Shown: piece after piece, positions 27,186-35,244 of the stretch
Layout: each line of letters begins with the position of its first letter
Position numbering within the stretch: position 1 is the stretch's first letter
NCBI RefSeq assembly: GCF_001677885.1
Contig: NZ_LOCQ01000058.1
Coordinates: 186,001-250,000, forward strand
Source of the DNA: Janthinobacterium psychrotolerans
GTDB lineage: Bacteria; Pseudomonadota; Gammaproteobacteria; Burkholderiales; Burkholderiaceae_D
DNA length: 64,000 nucleotides
Direction: 5' to 3'
The notes under the pieces: generated by a model
Told to the model about the DNA's origin: nothing
Database searches by the model: none
Seen by the model: only the letters and a program-made list of their open reading frames with translations
Position numbers and translations under genes: made by a program

Positions 27186-27554
27186 TTAATATGCATGAAT
27201 TTGCTTCTTCCCTGCCTTGTTTTGCCCTGCCGCTTGCGGATACAGCCGGATGGTTTCGATCTTCTTGCCACGCTGCAGCGACACCGTCGTGTCGCCGATG
27301 GCGGCCACGCTGGCCGCGCCCACCTTGTCACCGACACGCACCGTGCGCCCGTCGATGACCGCCACCCGGCGCCCACTGCTGGCCACCAGTACCGATTGCA
27401 GCTGCGGCGCGACGCGCCTGTCGATGGCGCCGGCCTGATTGCCGGGCAGCGGCGCATCGGGCGGACGGGTCGGGTCGACCAGTCCTTGCGCCATTGCCTG
27501 CGGCAACAAGGCCGCCAGCAGGGCCAGCGCCGCCACCTTCAAAGTGAAATCCAT
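27186..27554 (-). CDS. mshK: MSHA biogenesis protein MshK
   Basis: 122 residues. Signal peptide (VAALALLAALLPQAMAQG), then DPTRPPDAP, the conserved opening of MshK/PilP-like proteins, and a small beta domain (LQSVLVASSGRRVAVIDGRTVRVGDKV). The likely periplasmic role is to link inner-membrane alignment proteins to the secretin. Overlaps mshJ by 16 bases. Confidence 0.88.
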   Translation of the reverse strand: MDFTLKVAALALLAALLPQAMAQGLVDPTRPPDAPLPGNQAGAIDRRVAPQLQSVLVASSGRRVAVIDGRTVRVGDKVGAASVAAIGDTTVSLQRGKKIETIRLYPQAAGQNKAGKKQIHAY

Positions 27555-28267
27555 TTGTCATCCAGGCTCAGGGTAAACAGGGTCAGGCGCAGGCTGGCGT
27601 CGGGGTACTGTTCCACTTCCAGCCTGGCGTCACCCCAGAAAACACGCGTCGGCATCGCCTCGAGCGCTTCCATGTAGTTGACCATATCGATATAGCTGCC
27701 GCGCAGCACCACCTCCACGCCATGGCGGTACAGCAGCGGCGAGGTTTTGATGAGGGATGCGGCTGGCGTGGCAGCTCCTGGCGCGGGCGGTACCGCGCCC
27801 GCCACCGGCGCGGCGGCGGCGGCAGTGCCCGCCGGCGCGGAAGGCAGCGTCCTGAGCGACTCCACGCGCAGCCTGGCATGCTGGCGCAGCAACCGTTCGA
27901 GCAGGAACACGATACGGTCCGGCGCCACCAGGCCGCTCTGGGCCGTGCGCAAGGTGGTGCCCAGGCCGGTCATTTCCTGACGCAGGCGCTCGAGCGAATG
28001 GCGCTCCTGCGCATCGGGATCGACGCTGTTGCCGCGTATTTTCAGCAAGATCTCGGCATCGATGGTGGCCATCGTCTGTTGTTGCCGGGCGATGGTTTCA
28101 TTGAGCATCTTCTGTTTCGCAAACAGGGGATTGAGCAGTAGCGAAAACAGCAGGAAAATCAGCAGCGCGGCGCCGGCGCCAAATCCCATCACGCGCTCGC
28201 GCAGGGTCAGGGCGTCGAGTCTGGCGGCCAGCTTGTGCCAGCCCTGTTTCAAGCTTTGGTCTTTCAT
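27539..28267 (-). CDS. mshJ: MSHA biogenesis protein MshJ (PilO/GspM-like)
   Basis: 242 residues. A cytosolic basic start, one transmembrane helix (about residues 29-46, VMGFGAGAALLIFLLFSLLL), a coiled-coil segment (about 50-100), an Ala/Pro linker (about 140-165) and a ferredoxin-like end (VEVVLRGSYIDMVNYMEALEAMPTRVFWGDARLEVEQYP) typical of GspM/PilO. It belongs to the inner-membrane alignment complex with mshI and mshI2. ATGA overlap with mshI2. Confidence 0.88.
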   Translation of the reverse strand: MKDQSLKQGWHKLAARLDALTLRERVMGFGAGAALLIFLLFSLLLNPLFAKQKMLNETIARQQQTMATIDAEILLKIRGNSVDPDAQERHSLERLRQEMTGLGTTLRTAQSGLVAPDRIVFLLERLLRQHARLRVESLRTLPSAPAGTAAAAAPVAGAVPPAPGAATPAASLIKTSPLLYRHGVEVVLRGSYIDMVNYMEALEAMPTRVFWGDARLEVEQYPDASLRLTLFTLSLDDKWISL

Positions 28268-29046
28268 GGTGCCGGGCCTCCCGCTTCGGCTGGCGCAGCC
28301 TTCGATTGCAAATCAAATTCCACATACGACAAAGGCAGGCGCGGGGCGGCCGGCGCCACCGGCGCTGCGGCTGGTGCACCCACGGCTGGCGCCGGCAATG
28401 TCCCGGGCGGCAGGTTGGCCAGGGCCGGCAAGGCCGACAGCGGCACCGACGGGGCTGCGGCGACTGGCGGGGCTGCGGCATCGGCCGGCGTTTTCGGCAA
28501 GCTGGCGGCGATATCGAGCCGCGCGAACGATTTTCCACGCAGCACAGGATCGTGGCCCAGCGCATTGATATACGCCGGCACCAGCGCCGGCCGCAAGGCC
28601 CGGCCTTGCAAGCCGACCTGGCCGCCCACGCCCGTGATGCTGGCGCCGGTCAGCCACAAGCCGTCGACCCTGGCGTGGGCAAAGGCGCGAAAATAGGATG
28701 AATACCCTTGCGTGTTGCCCAAGGCGCCGCCGGCGAGGATTTTTTGTGCTTCCAGCAAGGCGGTGCGATCGGCCTCGGCCTGCGCCAGCGCCTGGCCGAC
28801 GGCCGGGTCTTTCAGGCGCGCGGGAAACTCGGCCGCCACCTTGGCGCGGCGCGCCTCGCGCTCGGCCAGCAGCAGCTTCGATTGCGCCGCAGCAACTTCA
28901 AGCAGGCCCACCTGGCGTGCGCCATACCAGTACAGGCCGGCACCAAGCAGCACGATCAGCCCCAATCCCTGGGCCATCGTGGCCGCCGCCAGCACCTGCT
29001 TGCGTTTTTCGAAAGCGGGATTGAACAGGTTGATCTGCTGGCTCAT
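28264..29046 (-). CDS. MSHA biogenesis protein MshI2 (PilN-like)
   Basis: 260 residues. MSQQINLFNPAFEKRKQ is the PilN-type start (INL-NP motif bound by PilM-like proteins), followed by a transmembrane helix (about 22-42), a coiled coil (44-90) and a PilN periplasmic domain with a long Ala/Pro-rich tail. In MSHA clusters it is encoded right after the actin-like MshI. ATGA overlaps on both sides show translational coupling. Confidence 0.87.
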   Translation of the reverse strand: MSQQINLFNPAFEKRKQVLAAATMAQGLGLIVLLGAGLYWYGARQVGLLEVAAAQSKLLLAEREARRAKVAAEFPARLKDPAVGQALAQAEADRTALLEAQKILAGGALGNTQGYSSYFRAFAHARVDGLWLTGASITGVGGQVGLQGRALRPALVPAYINALGHDPVLRGKSFARLDIAASLPKTPADAAAPPVAAAPSVPLSALPALANLPPGTLPAPAVGAPAAAPVAPAAPRLPLSYVEFDLQSKAAPAEAGGPAP

Positions 29047-29993
29047 GGCGCGGCCGCTTCCTGGCGCAGCGCCGCGCCGAGGGTCAGGAAAAAGCGCGCC
29101 TGGCCAACCGCATCCTGCAGTGGCGCCAGGCCAGCAAGGTCGAACACGGCCGACAGGTCCAGCACCTCGACCGGCATATACAGATTGTCGGCCAGGTAGC
29201 CGTGCAGGCCGTCGGTGCCGGTCGGCGCCAGTATCAGCTTGATCACATTAATGAAGTGAAACTGGCGGTCAAAATGGTCGAACGAGCGCTGCAATTCCAG
29301 CGTGATCTTGTCGTAATACTGCTGTTTTTGATCGTCGCTGCCTTCGGCCAGCTGGGTCAGCTTGACGTCGATGCGGCGCGACAGATACAACTCGGTATTG
29401 AAATTCACTGTCAGCAAGCCGCCATCGCCGTCGAACGACAGCATGGCCAGGCCACGCCCCGGCGTTTCCAGCAACGCGGCAATATTACGCTGCGCCATTT
29501 CCGGAATATCGATCACCGACAAGGCTATCTTCGCGGCCGCGTAGTTGCCCTGGCGCTGGGCCACGGCAGCATTTCTGGCCGCCACGGCAAACACCGACTG
29601 GCCGCGCACGGGCGCATTCTGGTCAGGCGGTATGTCAAACACGTCGATGGTGGCGTCCGCCAAAGGAAAATCGAGCATATCCTTCAGGCGCCAGCCCACC
29701 GCCGTCTTCAGTTCCTCGGCTGGCACATTGGGCGCTTCGAGCGACAGCAGCTGGTAGTCGGCCGCGCCCAGCAAGGTGCTGCAACGGTAGGACGCGGCCT
29801 GCATTTCCTTGTTCAGCTTTTCCATGGCCGGAGCCGGTGCCGCCGCCAGTTTTGCGCCCGCATGCCACAGCACGGCTTTCACCTGGGGCTTGTCGCCGGT
29901 ACGCAGCTGCACGAGCGCGGCGCACACGCCCTCGTTCGTCCATGCCGTCGCCAGCAAGCCCTCCCGTTTTTTTGCTCTTGCGAATAAAGCCAT
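29043..29993 (-). CDS. mshI: MSHA biogenesis protein MshI (PilM/GspL-like)
   Basis: 316 residues, mostly soluble, actin-like fold of the PilM type: the N-terminal WTNEGVCAALVQL strand, the EELKTAVGWRLKDMLDFPLADATIDVFDIP signature, and the AMLSFDGDGGLLTVNFNTELYLSRRIDV nucleotide-binding-like core. It would sit on the cytosolic face and bind the N-terminal INLFNP of MshI2. First gene of the assembly block; its promoter must lie in the AT-rich 30.0-30.3 kb region unless transcription reads through from mshP. Confidence 0.9.
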   Translation of the reverse strand: MALFARAKKREGLLATAWTNEGVCAALVQLRTGDKPQVKAVLWHAGAKLAAAPAPAMEKLNKEMQAASYRCSTLLGAADYQLLSLEAPNVPAEELKTAVGWRLKDMLDFPLADATIDVFDIPPDQNAPVRGQSVFAVAARNAAVAQRQGNYAAAKIALSVIDIPEMAQRNIAALLETPGRGLAMLSFDGDGGLLTVNFNTELYLSRRIDVKLTQLAEGSDDQKQQYYDKITLELQRSFDHFDRQFHFINVIKLILAPTGTDGLHGYLADNLYMPVEVLDLSAVFDLAGLAPLQDAVGQARFFLTLGAALRQEAAAP

Positions 29994-30327
29994 GCCACCA
30001 ATCCACGATCAAAAGTACCGACGGCGATGTTGCCACCAGAATAATGTATTGAGTCAATTTTAATTCATCGCGCTGCGTTGCAGGCTAAAAAATTAATAAT
30101 TGACAATAAATATTCGCGAAAAGACCACGGATAATCAAGCACTTGCGCCAACTTGCTAAGTAATCGCCAGGAAATGATTGTGAAGTTATGACGAACAGAA
30201 CGGATGCTATGCAAGGCGCCGGTTGCGACGCAGTGCGAGCACTGCTAGCAGCAGGCAAGCCTCGTCGGCCATCTTGCAGAACGCCGCTTATGGAAGTCAG
30301 AAATCACAAGAATTTATTGGGGGTTAC
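29994..30327. other. 334-bp intergenic region between mshP and mshI
   Basis: Markedly AT-rich in its left half (30050-30190) compared with the flanking genes. On the minus strand several TTGACT/TTGTCA-like hexamers occur near 30056 and 30105, but none has a clear -10 at 16-18 bases. I see no terminator after mshP, no gene and no long repeat. It probably holds the promoter of the mshI-mshN block. Confidence 0.5.
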
Positions 30328-30765
30328 TTAGAACTCCGCCTGCAAGCTGCGCCGCACGTAATCGCTGCTGGTGCTGGTCGCGGTGGCCGTACAGTCGCCA
30401 TTCACCGGCTGGTTGCATGCCACCGCCACCACCTGGAAGCGCTGCAAGGCGCCGGGCCCGACGGTCAGGATGCATTGCACGGTCACCGTAAAGCCATTGG
30501 CCGGCACCACGAAGCTGCTGCTGGCAGCGCAATTGTTGTTGCGCAACTGGCGGAACAAGCCCCATTCGATGCCGGCGCGCGCCGCCTGGTAAGCGCGCGC
30601 ACCCTGGATATCGAGCGAGGACGTAGTGTGCTGCACCGTGGTCAGGTTGACCAGCGCGGCGCCCAGTCCGGCCAGCACCACCAGCAGGAATACGGCGGTG
30701 ACGATGCCGAAACCGCGGGCTGGACGGCAAATGCGCTGGCGCTGGCATTGAAATCTGGTCTTCAT
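30328..30765 (-). CDS. mshP: MSHA minor pilin-like protein MshP
   Basis: 145 residues from ATG 30765 (ATGA overlap with mshO). RPARGFGIVTAVFLLVVLAGLGAALV is a pilin-like hydrophobic helix after a Gly-Phe, without Glu at position 5, as in PilX/MshP proteins. A second conserved block is the SLDIQGARAYQAARAGIEWGLF helix. Cys pairs in the C-terminal domain suggest disulfides. Last gene of the pilin block; the mshQ gene that follows mshP in Vibrio and Shewanella is absent. Confidence 0.87.
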   Translation of the reverse strand: MKTRFQCQRQRICRPARGFGIVTAVFLLVVLAGLGAALVNLTTVQHTTSSLDIQGARAYQAARAGIEWGLFRQLRNNNCAASSSFVVPANGFTVTVQCILTVGPGALQRFQVVAVACNQPVNGDCTATATSTSSDYVRRSLQAEF

Positions 30766-31661
30766 GGCGTATTGTTGACTTGTGCTTGCTGTTGCAGCGC
30801 GATCTGCCCGCTGCTGCTGGTGGCCGTGCCCAGCACCAGGCTGATCGACACCAGGCCGCGCTGGACGTTGGCCAGTTCGGTGAAAATAAATCGGCATTCG
30901 TTTACCCGGCCTGCCAGCAAGGCGCTGACGGGCGCATTGCTCAGCGGCGCGGCGCCCGCATTGACCGGCTGGTTCGGCCCGATCGCATAGCCGGAAAAGC
31001 GCCGCAGGGTGCCGCCGCCATTGCCATCGGGTGCGCAGAAATAGGTGACGGGTGTCGTCACCACCTGGAAACGGTTGCCCGGCGACGGTATCGACAGCGT
31101 GGCCGGATCGCTGACCAGGAACGGATTGGCGGCCAGGGTAATATTGGTGCCGTTGACGGCCGACACCGTGGCCCGGTTGCATTTGCCATTGCAAAAATAA
31201 GCATCGACGGGTGGCATGCCGCCACCGAGGTTGTTGACCACGATAAAGTCGCCGGGCACGATGGCCTGCGCACCGGTGGGTGCGGCGCCGACGATGGTGA
31301 AGACATTGGCGGGCGTGGCCGGCGCCGGATCGGTATCGAAGGCCAGCACATTGCCGGGCGTATTGTCGTTGACGGACAGGTAGCGCCCGCCGGTCTTGGT
31401 CAGCAGCAGCTCCAGGTAGCGGCCGGTGGAATCGACCCGCACGCTGTTGGGCAGTGCCAGGCGCACGTCGCGCGCGATGCGGCGCGTGGCCGTATCGGCG
31501 ATATCGGCCAGCTCGCCACGCGCGGCAGTATCGATATAGCTGCGCACCGGCACGGTGACAAACACCGCCACCATGCTCGACACGATGCCGAGGATGACGA
31601 TCACCACCACCAGCTCGACCATGGTAAAGCCGCGCGTGCGGCGCAAATGCAGGCGACTCAT
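30762..31661 (-). CDS. mshO: MSHA minor pilin MshO
   Basis: 299 residues. Prepilin peptidase site RTRG|FTMVE followed by a long hydrophobic helix; then TATRRIARDVRLALPNSVRV, the conserved MshO region, and a beta-rich C-terminal domain. It is expected at the pilus tip or in the priming complex together with MshC, MshD and MshP. Stop and start codons overlap at both ends of the gene. Confidence 0.9.
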   Translation of the reverse strand: MSRLHLRRTRGFTMVELVVVIVILGIVSSMVAVFVTVPVRSYIDTAARGELADIADTATRRIARDVRLALPNSVRVDSTGRYLELLLTKTGGRYLSVNDNTPGNVLAFDTDPAPATPANVFTIVGAAPTGAQAIVPGDFIVVNNLGGGMPPVDAYFCNGKCNRATVSAVNGTNITLAANPFLVSDPATLSIPSPGNRFQVVTTPVTYFCAPDGNGGGTLRRFSGYAIGPNQPVNAGAAPLSNAPVSALLAGRVNECRFIFTELANVQRGLVSISLVLGTATSSSGQIALQQQAQVNNTP

Positions 31662-32251
31662 ATCAGATTGGGCGCATAGCGCGTGCGGTAGCCGACCAGG
31701 GTAATCGCCTGGTTGCCGCCGTACGTGACCACCACCGTGATGCGCAGCGCGTCCAGGTTGGCCGGCGTGGCGTTGACCGGCGCGATTTGAGCACCGGCGG
31801 GCCCCAGCGCCGCCTCGGGCGCGACCGCCACCGTCACGGTGTAGCCGGCCGGAAAATCGATACCGGACGCATCCTTCGGGTATGCCACCGGCGTATTGAA
31901 AGCCCGCACGTAATCGGTCACATTGTAATAGGGCCGATCAGGGGTCGACGGCGCGGCGCCCACATTCTGCGGCACGGCGCAGCCAGCAACATTGGCGGCC
32001 GTCTCGGCCGCCGGGTCTTGAATCGGGTTGCAAAAGGTATAGCGCGCCAGTTGTACTTCTTCCAGCATCGATTCGGCCAGCACCAGCGCCTGCTTGCGCA
32101 GCTGCGGGTCGGCGCTGTTGGCGGTGGTAAAGCTGATCACACGCAGCACGCCCAGCACGGCCGCGCTGACGATCACGATAAACACCGTCAGCTCGATCAG
32201 GGTGAAGCCACGTTGCGCACTCGCCGGCGCGCACTTGCGGCTAGTGGACAT
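31658..32251 (-). CDS. mshD: MSHA minor pilin MshD
   Basis: 197 residues from ATG 32251, which overlaps the mshC end by 11 bases. Prepilin site SAQRG|FTLIE, hydrophobic helix, then KQALVLAESMLEEVQLARYTFCNP, typical of MshD. The C-terminal domain is an Ig-like beta fold. Second-position minor pilin in the mshC-D-O-P order. Confidence 0.9.
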   Translation of the reverse strand: MSTSRKCAPASAQRGFTLIELTVFIVIVSAAVLGVLRVISFTTANSADPQLRKQALVLAESMLEEVQLARYTFCNPIQDPAAETAANVAGCAVPQNVGAAPSTPDRPYYNVTDYVRAFNTPVAYPKDASGIDFPAGYTVTVAVAPEAALGPAGAQIAPVNATPANLDALRITVVVTYGGNQAITLVGYRTRYAPNLI

Positions 32252-32774
32252 AGCCGGTCTCCGCTTCGACGACCACATTGCGCGTGTTGCCGCCGCCCGC
32301 AATCTCGATATTCAGGCCCGCGAATGTCGACACCGGATCGACATTCCCGTTCAGGAAAGGCCGTCCGAGAGCATTGAAATACAACACGGGATAGGCTGGC
32401 AGCATGGTGTAGCTGACGTTATTCGGCCGGCCTTCACAAAACCAGGTGGCGGGCGCGCCGCATTGCGCCACGGTCGCGCTGCTGCCGGAATTGGCGCCGG
32501 CCGGCGCCAGCACGCGGTTGGCCTCGTCGCAAGCGGTATTGAAGCACAGGGCAATGCGGTTGGCGCTGAGTACAGCAAACACGGGCCGGTTCTGCGCGAT
32601 CGCCAGCTTTTGCGCATAGCGCAGCATGCTCATGTTCTGGTCGGCAAAGGTGCGGGCATCGAAACTTTCATTGGAGATGAAGCGCGGCGCGGCAAAGGCA
32701 GCCAGAATACCGACGAGCACGATCACGGCCACCAGTTCGATCATGGTGAAGCCGCGCGTGCGCGTGTACGTCAT
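32241..32774 (-). CDS. mshC: MSHA minor pilin MshC
   Basis: 177 residues from ATG 32774; ATG 32798 would give a 24-base longer leader, and neither start has a strong Shine-Dalgarno. Prepilin site RTRG|FTMIE with a long hydrophobic helix. Cys pairs (CFNTAC, QCGAPATWFC) are likely disulfides in the globular domain. A terminator between it and mshA suggests lower expression than the major pilin. Confidence 0.88.
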   Translation of the reverse strand: MTYTRTRGFTMIELVAVIVLVGILAAFAAPRFISNESFDARTFADQNMSMLRYAQKLAIAQNRPVFAVLSANRIALCFNTACDEANRVLAPAGANSGSSATVAQCGAPATWFCEGRPNNVSYTMLPAYPVLYFNALGRPFLNGNVDPVSTFAGLNIEIAGGGNTRNVVVEAETGYVH

Positions 32775-32863
32775 GAAAATCCGATATCTCAACGTCATAG
32801 GAACGCCATCATGCAATCCAAAACGTTAACCTTCAACTGCCAGGGCCTGTCCGCTGACACCCA

Positions 32864-32898
32864 TAAAAAAGCCCAACAAGCGAAAATCATGTTGGGCT
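32864..32898 (-). terminator. Intrinsic terminator after mshA
   Basis: Perfect 8-bp stem AGCCCAAC (32870-32877) with GTTGGGCT (32891-32898), 13-base loop, and a T-run on the minus strand (A-run 32865-32870). It lies 70 bases after the mshA stop and 90 bases before mshC. Confidence 0.8.
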
Positions 32899-32967
32899 CC
32901 ATTTTGCACAGCGCCCCCATTCATGCGGGTACTGCACATTTGTTCTCAATGCATACTTCTGGCGCTA

Positions 32968-33402
32968 TTAGCAACCAGCAATATTACGCACGATGCCCGG
33001 CAAGCCAGTCGTCGCTGTAGTATAGGTGACACTGCACGTAGCACGTCCATCTACCACATAAACGCCAGCTGTGGTATTCGTATAGCCAGACATATTCACA
33101 GCATTGCCGATCGTGTCGGCAGTCGGGTAACCCGCAGTAATATCAACGTTCGCACCTTCCATGGTAATCGAAGGAGCGCTGCCTCCACCCACCAGCCATT
33201 GTGCATGAGCCAGGGAAGCTCCGCCGCGCAACGCACCTTCCGCCGCAGTGACACTGGCGACGCGCGCCTGCGTACCCATGTCGATAAACTTGGGAATGGC
33301 GGTCGCCGCCAGAATGCCCAGGATAACGATAACGACGATCAGTTCGATCAATGTAAAACCCGCTTGGGCACCTTGTTTGAAACTGCGTAACGACTTATTC
33401 AT
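32968..33402 (-). CDS. mshA: MSHA major pilin MshA
   Basis: 144 residues from ATG 33402 (GGAGAT seven bases upstream). Leader and cleavage site AQAG|FTLIELIVVIVILGI, then the alpha1-C helix and a small globular domain ending in a disulfide-type loop between Cys in ATCSVTYTT and the terminal IAGC. The best Shine-Dalgarno in the operon and the terminator just behind it fit a major subunit. A small inverted repeat with a T-run at about 33440-33450 precedes it. Confidence 0.92.
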   Translation of the reverse strand: MNKSLRSFKQGAQAGFTLIELIVVIVILGILAATAIPKFIDMGTQARVASVTAAEGALRGGASLAHAQWLVGGGSAPSITMEGANVDITAGYPTADTIGNAVNMSGYTNTTAGVYVVDGRATCSVTYTTATTGLPGIVRNIAGC

Positions 33403-33465
33403 CCGGATCTCCAAAATCATGTAAATGTTTCACCCAAAAACAGCAAGCTGCTTGCATTTTAAATA

Positions 33466-34014
33466 CTAATGACTACTTTGCGGCACTTTCTTGCTCACCA
33501 GCAGCACCAATTCAACCTTTGCGGCACCGCCGGCGAGCGCGACTTCCGCTCCCTGCGACAAGCTTACCTTGAATTGCAGCAAGTCGAAACCCTTAGCATC
33601 AAAAGTATTACTTTGATTTAACAAATATACCAATTTTCCATCACTCCTGTCAAAAAACCAATTGCCTGTGACAAGTTTTTTTACATCCGGGGAATAAAAT
33701 TCTCCCAAATAATTGGCCGGTTTCTGCGACAGCCAGTTCATGGGATTCTGGCCGGCCAGCGCAGGAATCTCCTTTGGCCGGCCGGCGATCATCAAGGCAT
33801 ACGTCTGCATCTGCACTTCCGTGCGCAAGGCAGTGAGCGTTTGCTCATAAGCTAGCCGCTCCGCCTCGTCACGGTAAAAAGCCACCCGGCTCAGCAGTAC
33901 CACGATGAGGATGCCGATCACCGCCACCACCACCGCCAACTCGAACAGGGTAAAGCCCTGCCCTGCCCACTGGCCGCGCACCAGCTTCTGCGATATCGGC
34001 ATACGCCCTGTCAT
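33466..34014 (-). CDS. mshB: MSHA pilin-like protein MshB
   Basis: 182 residues. Prepilin site WAGQG|FTLFELAVVVAVIGILIVVLL with Glu at +5. The globular part is larger than in mshA and lacks a terminal disulfide. Position between the platform protein mshG and mshA corresponds to MshB (mshF is absent). It overlaps mshG by four bases. Confidence 0.85.
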   Translation of the reverse strand: MTGRMPISQKLVRGQWAGQGFTLFELAVVVAVIGILIVVLLSRVAFYRDEAERLAYEQTLTALRTEVQMQTYALMIAGRPKEIPALAGQNPMNWLSQKPANYLGEFYSPDVKKLVTGNWFFDRSDGKLVYLLNQSNTFDAKGFDLLQFKVSLSQGAEVALAGGAAKVELVLLVSKKVPQSSH

Positions 34015-35243
34015 TTGTTCATGGCCACGCGGCCCAGGTCCCAGATCGGCAGGAAGATGCCCAGCGCCAGCACCAGCACCATGGCGCCCAAAAATGTGAT
34101 CAGAATGGGTTCGATCTGAGCCGACAAGGTCTTCAGTTCGTAATCGACTTCGCGCTCGTACATGGCGGCGATCTCATCCATCAGCTCATCGAGCGAACCC
34201 GATTCTTCGCCAATCGCAATCATCTGCAGCACCACCGGCGTGAAGACGCCGGCCGCTACCGAGGTGCGCAAGATGCTCTCGCCGCGCTCGACGCCATCGC
34301 GCATCTGCTCCACGCGCGCACATAAATAAGCGTTGTCGACCGTTTGCGACACCACCGTCAGCGCCTGCACGATGGGTACGCCACTGGAACTGGACAGGGC
34401 GAAACTGCGCGCAAAGCGAGCCATGGTGCCCTTGAGTAAAATCTTGCCGGCGAGAGGAAAACGCAACTTCAAGCGGTCCCAGTTATAGCGGCCAGGTACC
34501 GTGCGCAGCCATGCTTTGAAACCGGCTACCCCGGCCACCATCACGGCCAGCATGGCGGGCCAGTAATTGACGGTAAACGACGAGGTGCCGATCAGGATGC
34601 GCGTCATCAATGGCAGTTCAGCCTTGAAGCTGGCAAACACTTGTTGAAACTGGGGAATCACGAAAATATTGACGACCGCCATCGCCAGTATCATGGCGAC
34701 AATCACGAACGTAGGATACCGCGTGGCCGACTTGACGCGCGCGCGCATGTCGCGGTCGAACTCCAGATGATCGAACAGGCGCAGGAAGACGCCATCGAGG
34801 CGGCCCGTCATTTCGCCCACGCGCACCATCGACAGGTAAAAAGGCGTAAACACGGCCGGATGGCGCGCCATGGCGGCCGACAGTTCGCGCCCGGCGTCGA
34901 GCGATTCGCGGATGTCCTTGATGACGCGGCCGAAGGCGGGGCTGACGGCAGACTCCTGCAGGCCGGCCAGGCCGCGCATGATGGGCACGCCGGCTTTCAG
35001 CAGGGTGTACATCTGCCGGCTGAACAGTTGCACGTCCATCGAAGTGACTTTTTTCTCCGAGAAACGCTGCCACAGGCTGATATCGCCGCTGGTGGTCACC
35101 GCCTTCTTCGTTTCCACGATATCAACCGGCGTACTGCCGCCAGCCATCAGCTGGTTAGCCACGGCGCCGCTGTCGGCGCCCTCCATCACGCCTTGCAGCA
35201 GTTCGCCACTGGCGCTACGGGCTTTGTAGGCAAAGAACGGCAC
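34011..35243 (-). CDS. mshG: MSHA platform protein MshG (GspF/PilC family)
   Basis: 410 residues from GTG 35243, whose GAGGAG Shine-Dalgarno overlaps the mshE stop. Two T2SSF domains are seen (about 70-195 and 275-400), each with FSRQMYTLLKAGVPI- and FARSFALSSSSGVPIV-type helices and G-E-x-S/T-G motifs (VGEMTGRLD, IGEESGSLDE), with three transmembrane helices. It is the inner-membrane rotor on which the ATPase MshE acts. Confidence 0.93.
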   Translation of the reverse strand: MPFFAYKARSASGELLQGVMEGADSGAVANQLMAGGSTPVDIVETKKAVTTSGDISLWQRFSEKKVTSMDVQLFSRQMYTLLKAGVPIMRGLAGLQESAVSPAFGRVIKDIRESLDAGRELSAAMARHPAVFTPFYLSMVRVGEMTGRLDGVFLRLFDHLEFDRDMRARVKSATRYPTFVIVAMILAMAVVNIFVIPQFQQVFASFKAELPLMTRILIGTSSFTVNYWPAMLAVMVAGVAGFKAWLRTVPGRYNWDRLKLRFPLAGKILLKGTMARFARSFALSSSSGVPIVQALTVVSQTVDNAYLCARVEQMRDGVERGESILRTSVAAGVFTPVVLQMIAIGEESGSLDELMDEIAAMYEREVDYELKTLSAQIEPILITFLGAMVLVLALGIFLPIWDLGRVAMNK

Positions 35244-35244
35244 G

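Noticed and set aside
30225-30300. Minus-strand stretch whose translation ends in a hydrophobic run and RRNRR, resembling a PEP-CTERM or similar sorting tail after mshP.
   Set aside because: There is no Pro-Glu-Pro motif, no upstream coding body in frame and no start; resemblance is probably chance.
33435-33452. Small inverted repeat GCAAG-CAG-CTTGC with a T-rich flank between mshB and mshA as a terminator.
   Set aside because: The stem is only five base pairs; it could equally be part of the mshA promoter region, so it was not listed as a feature.
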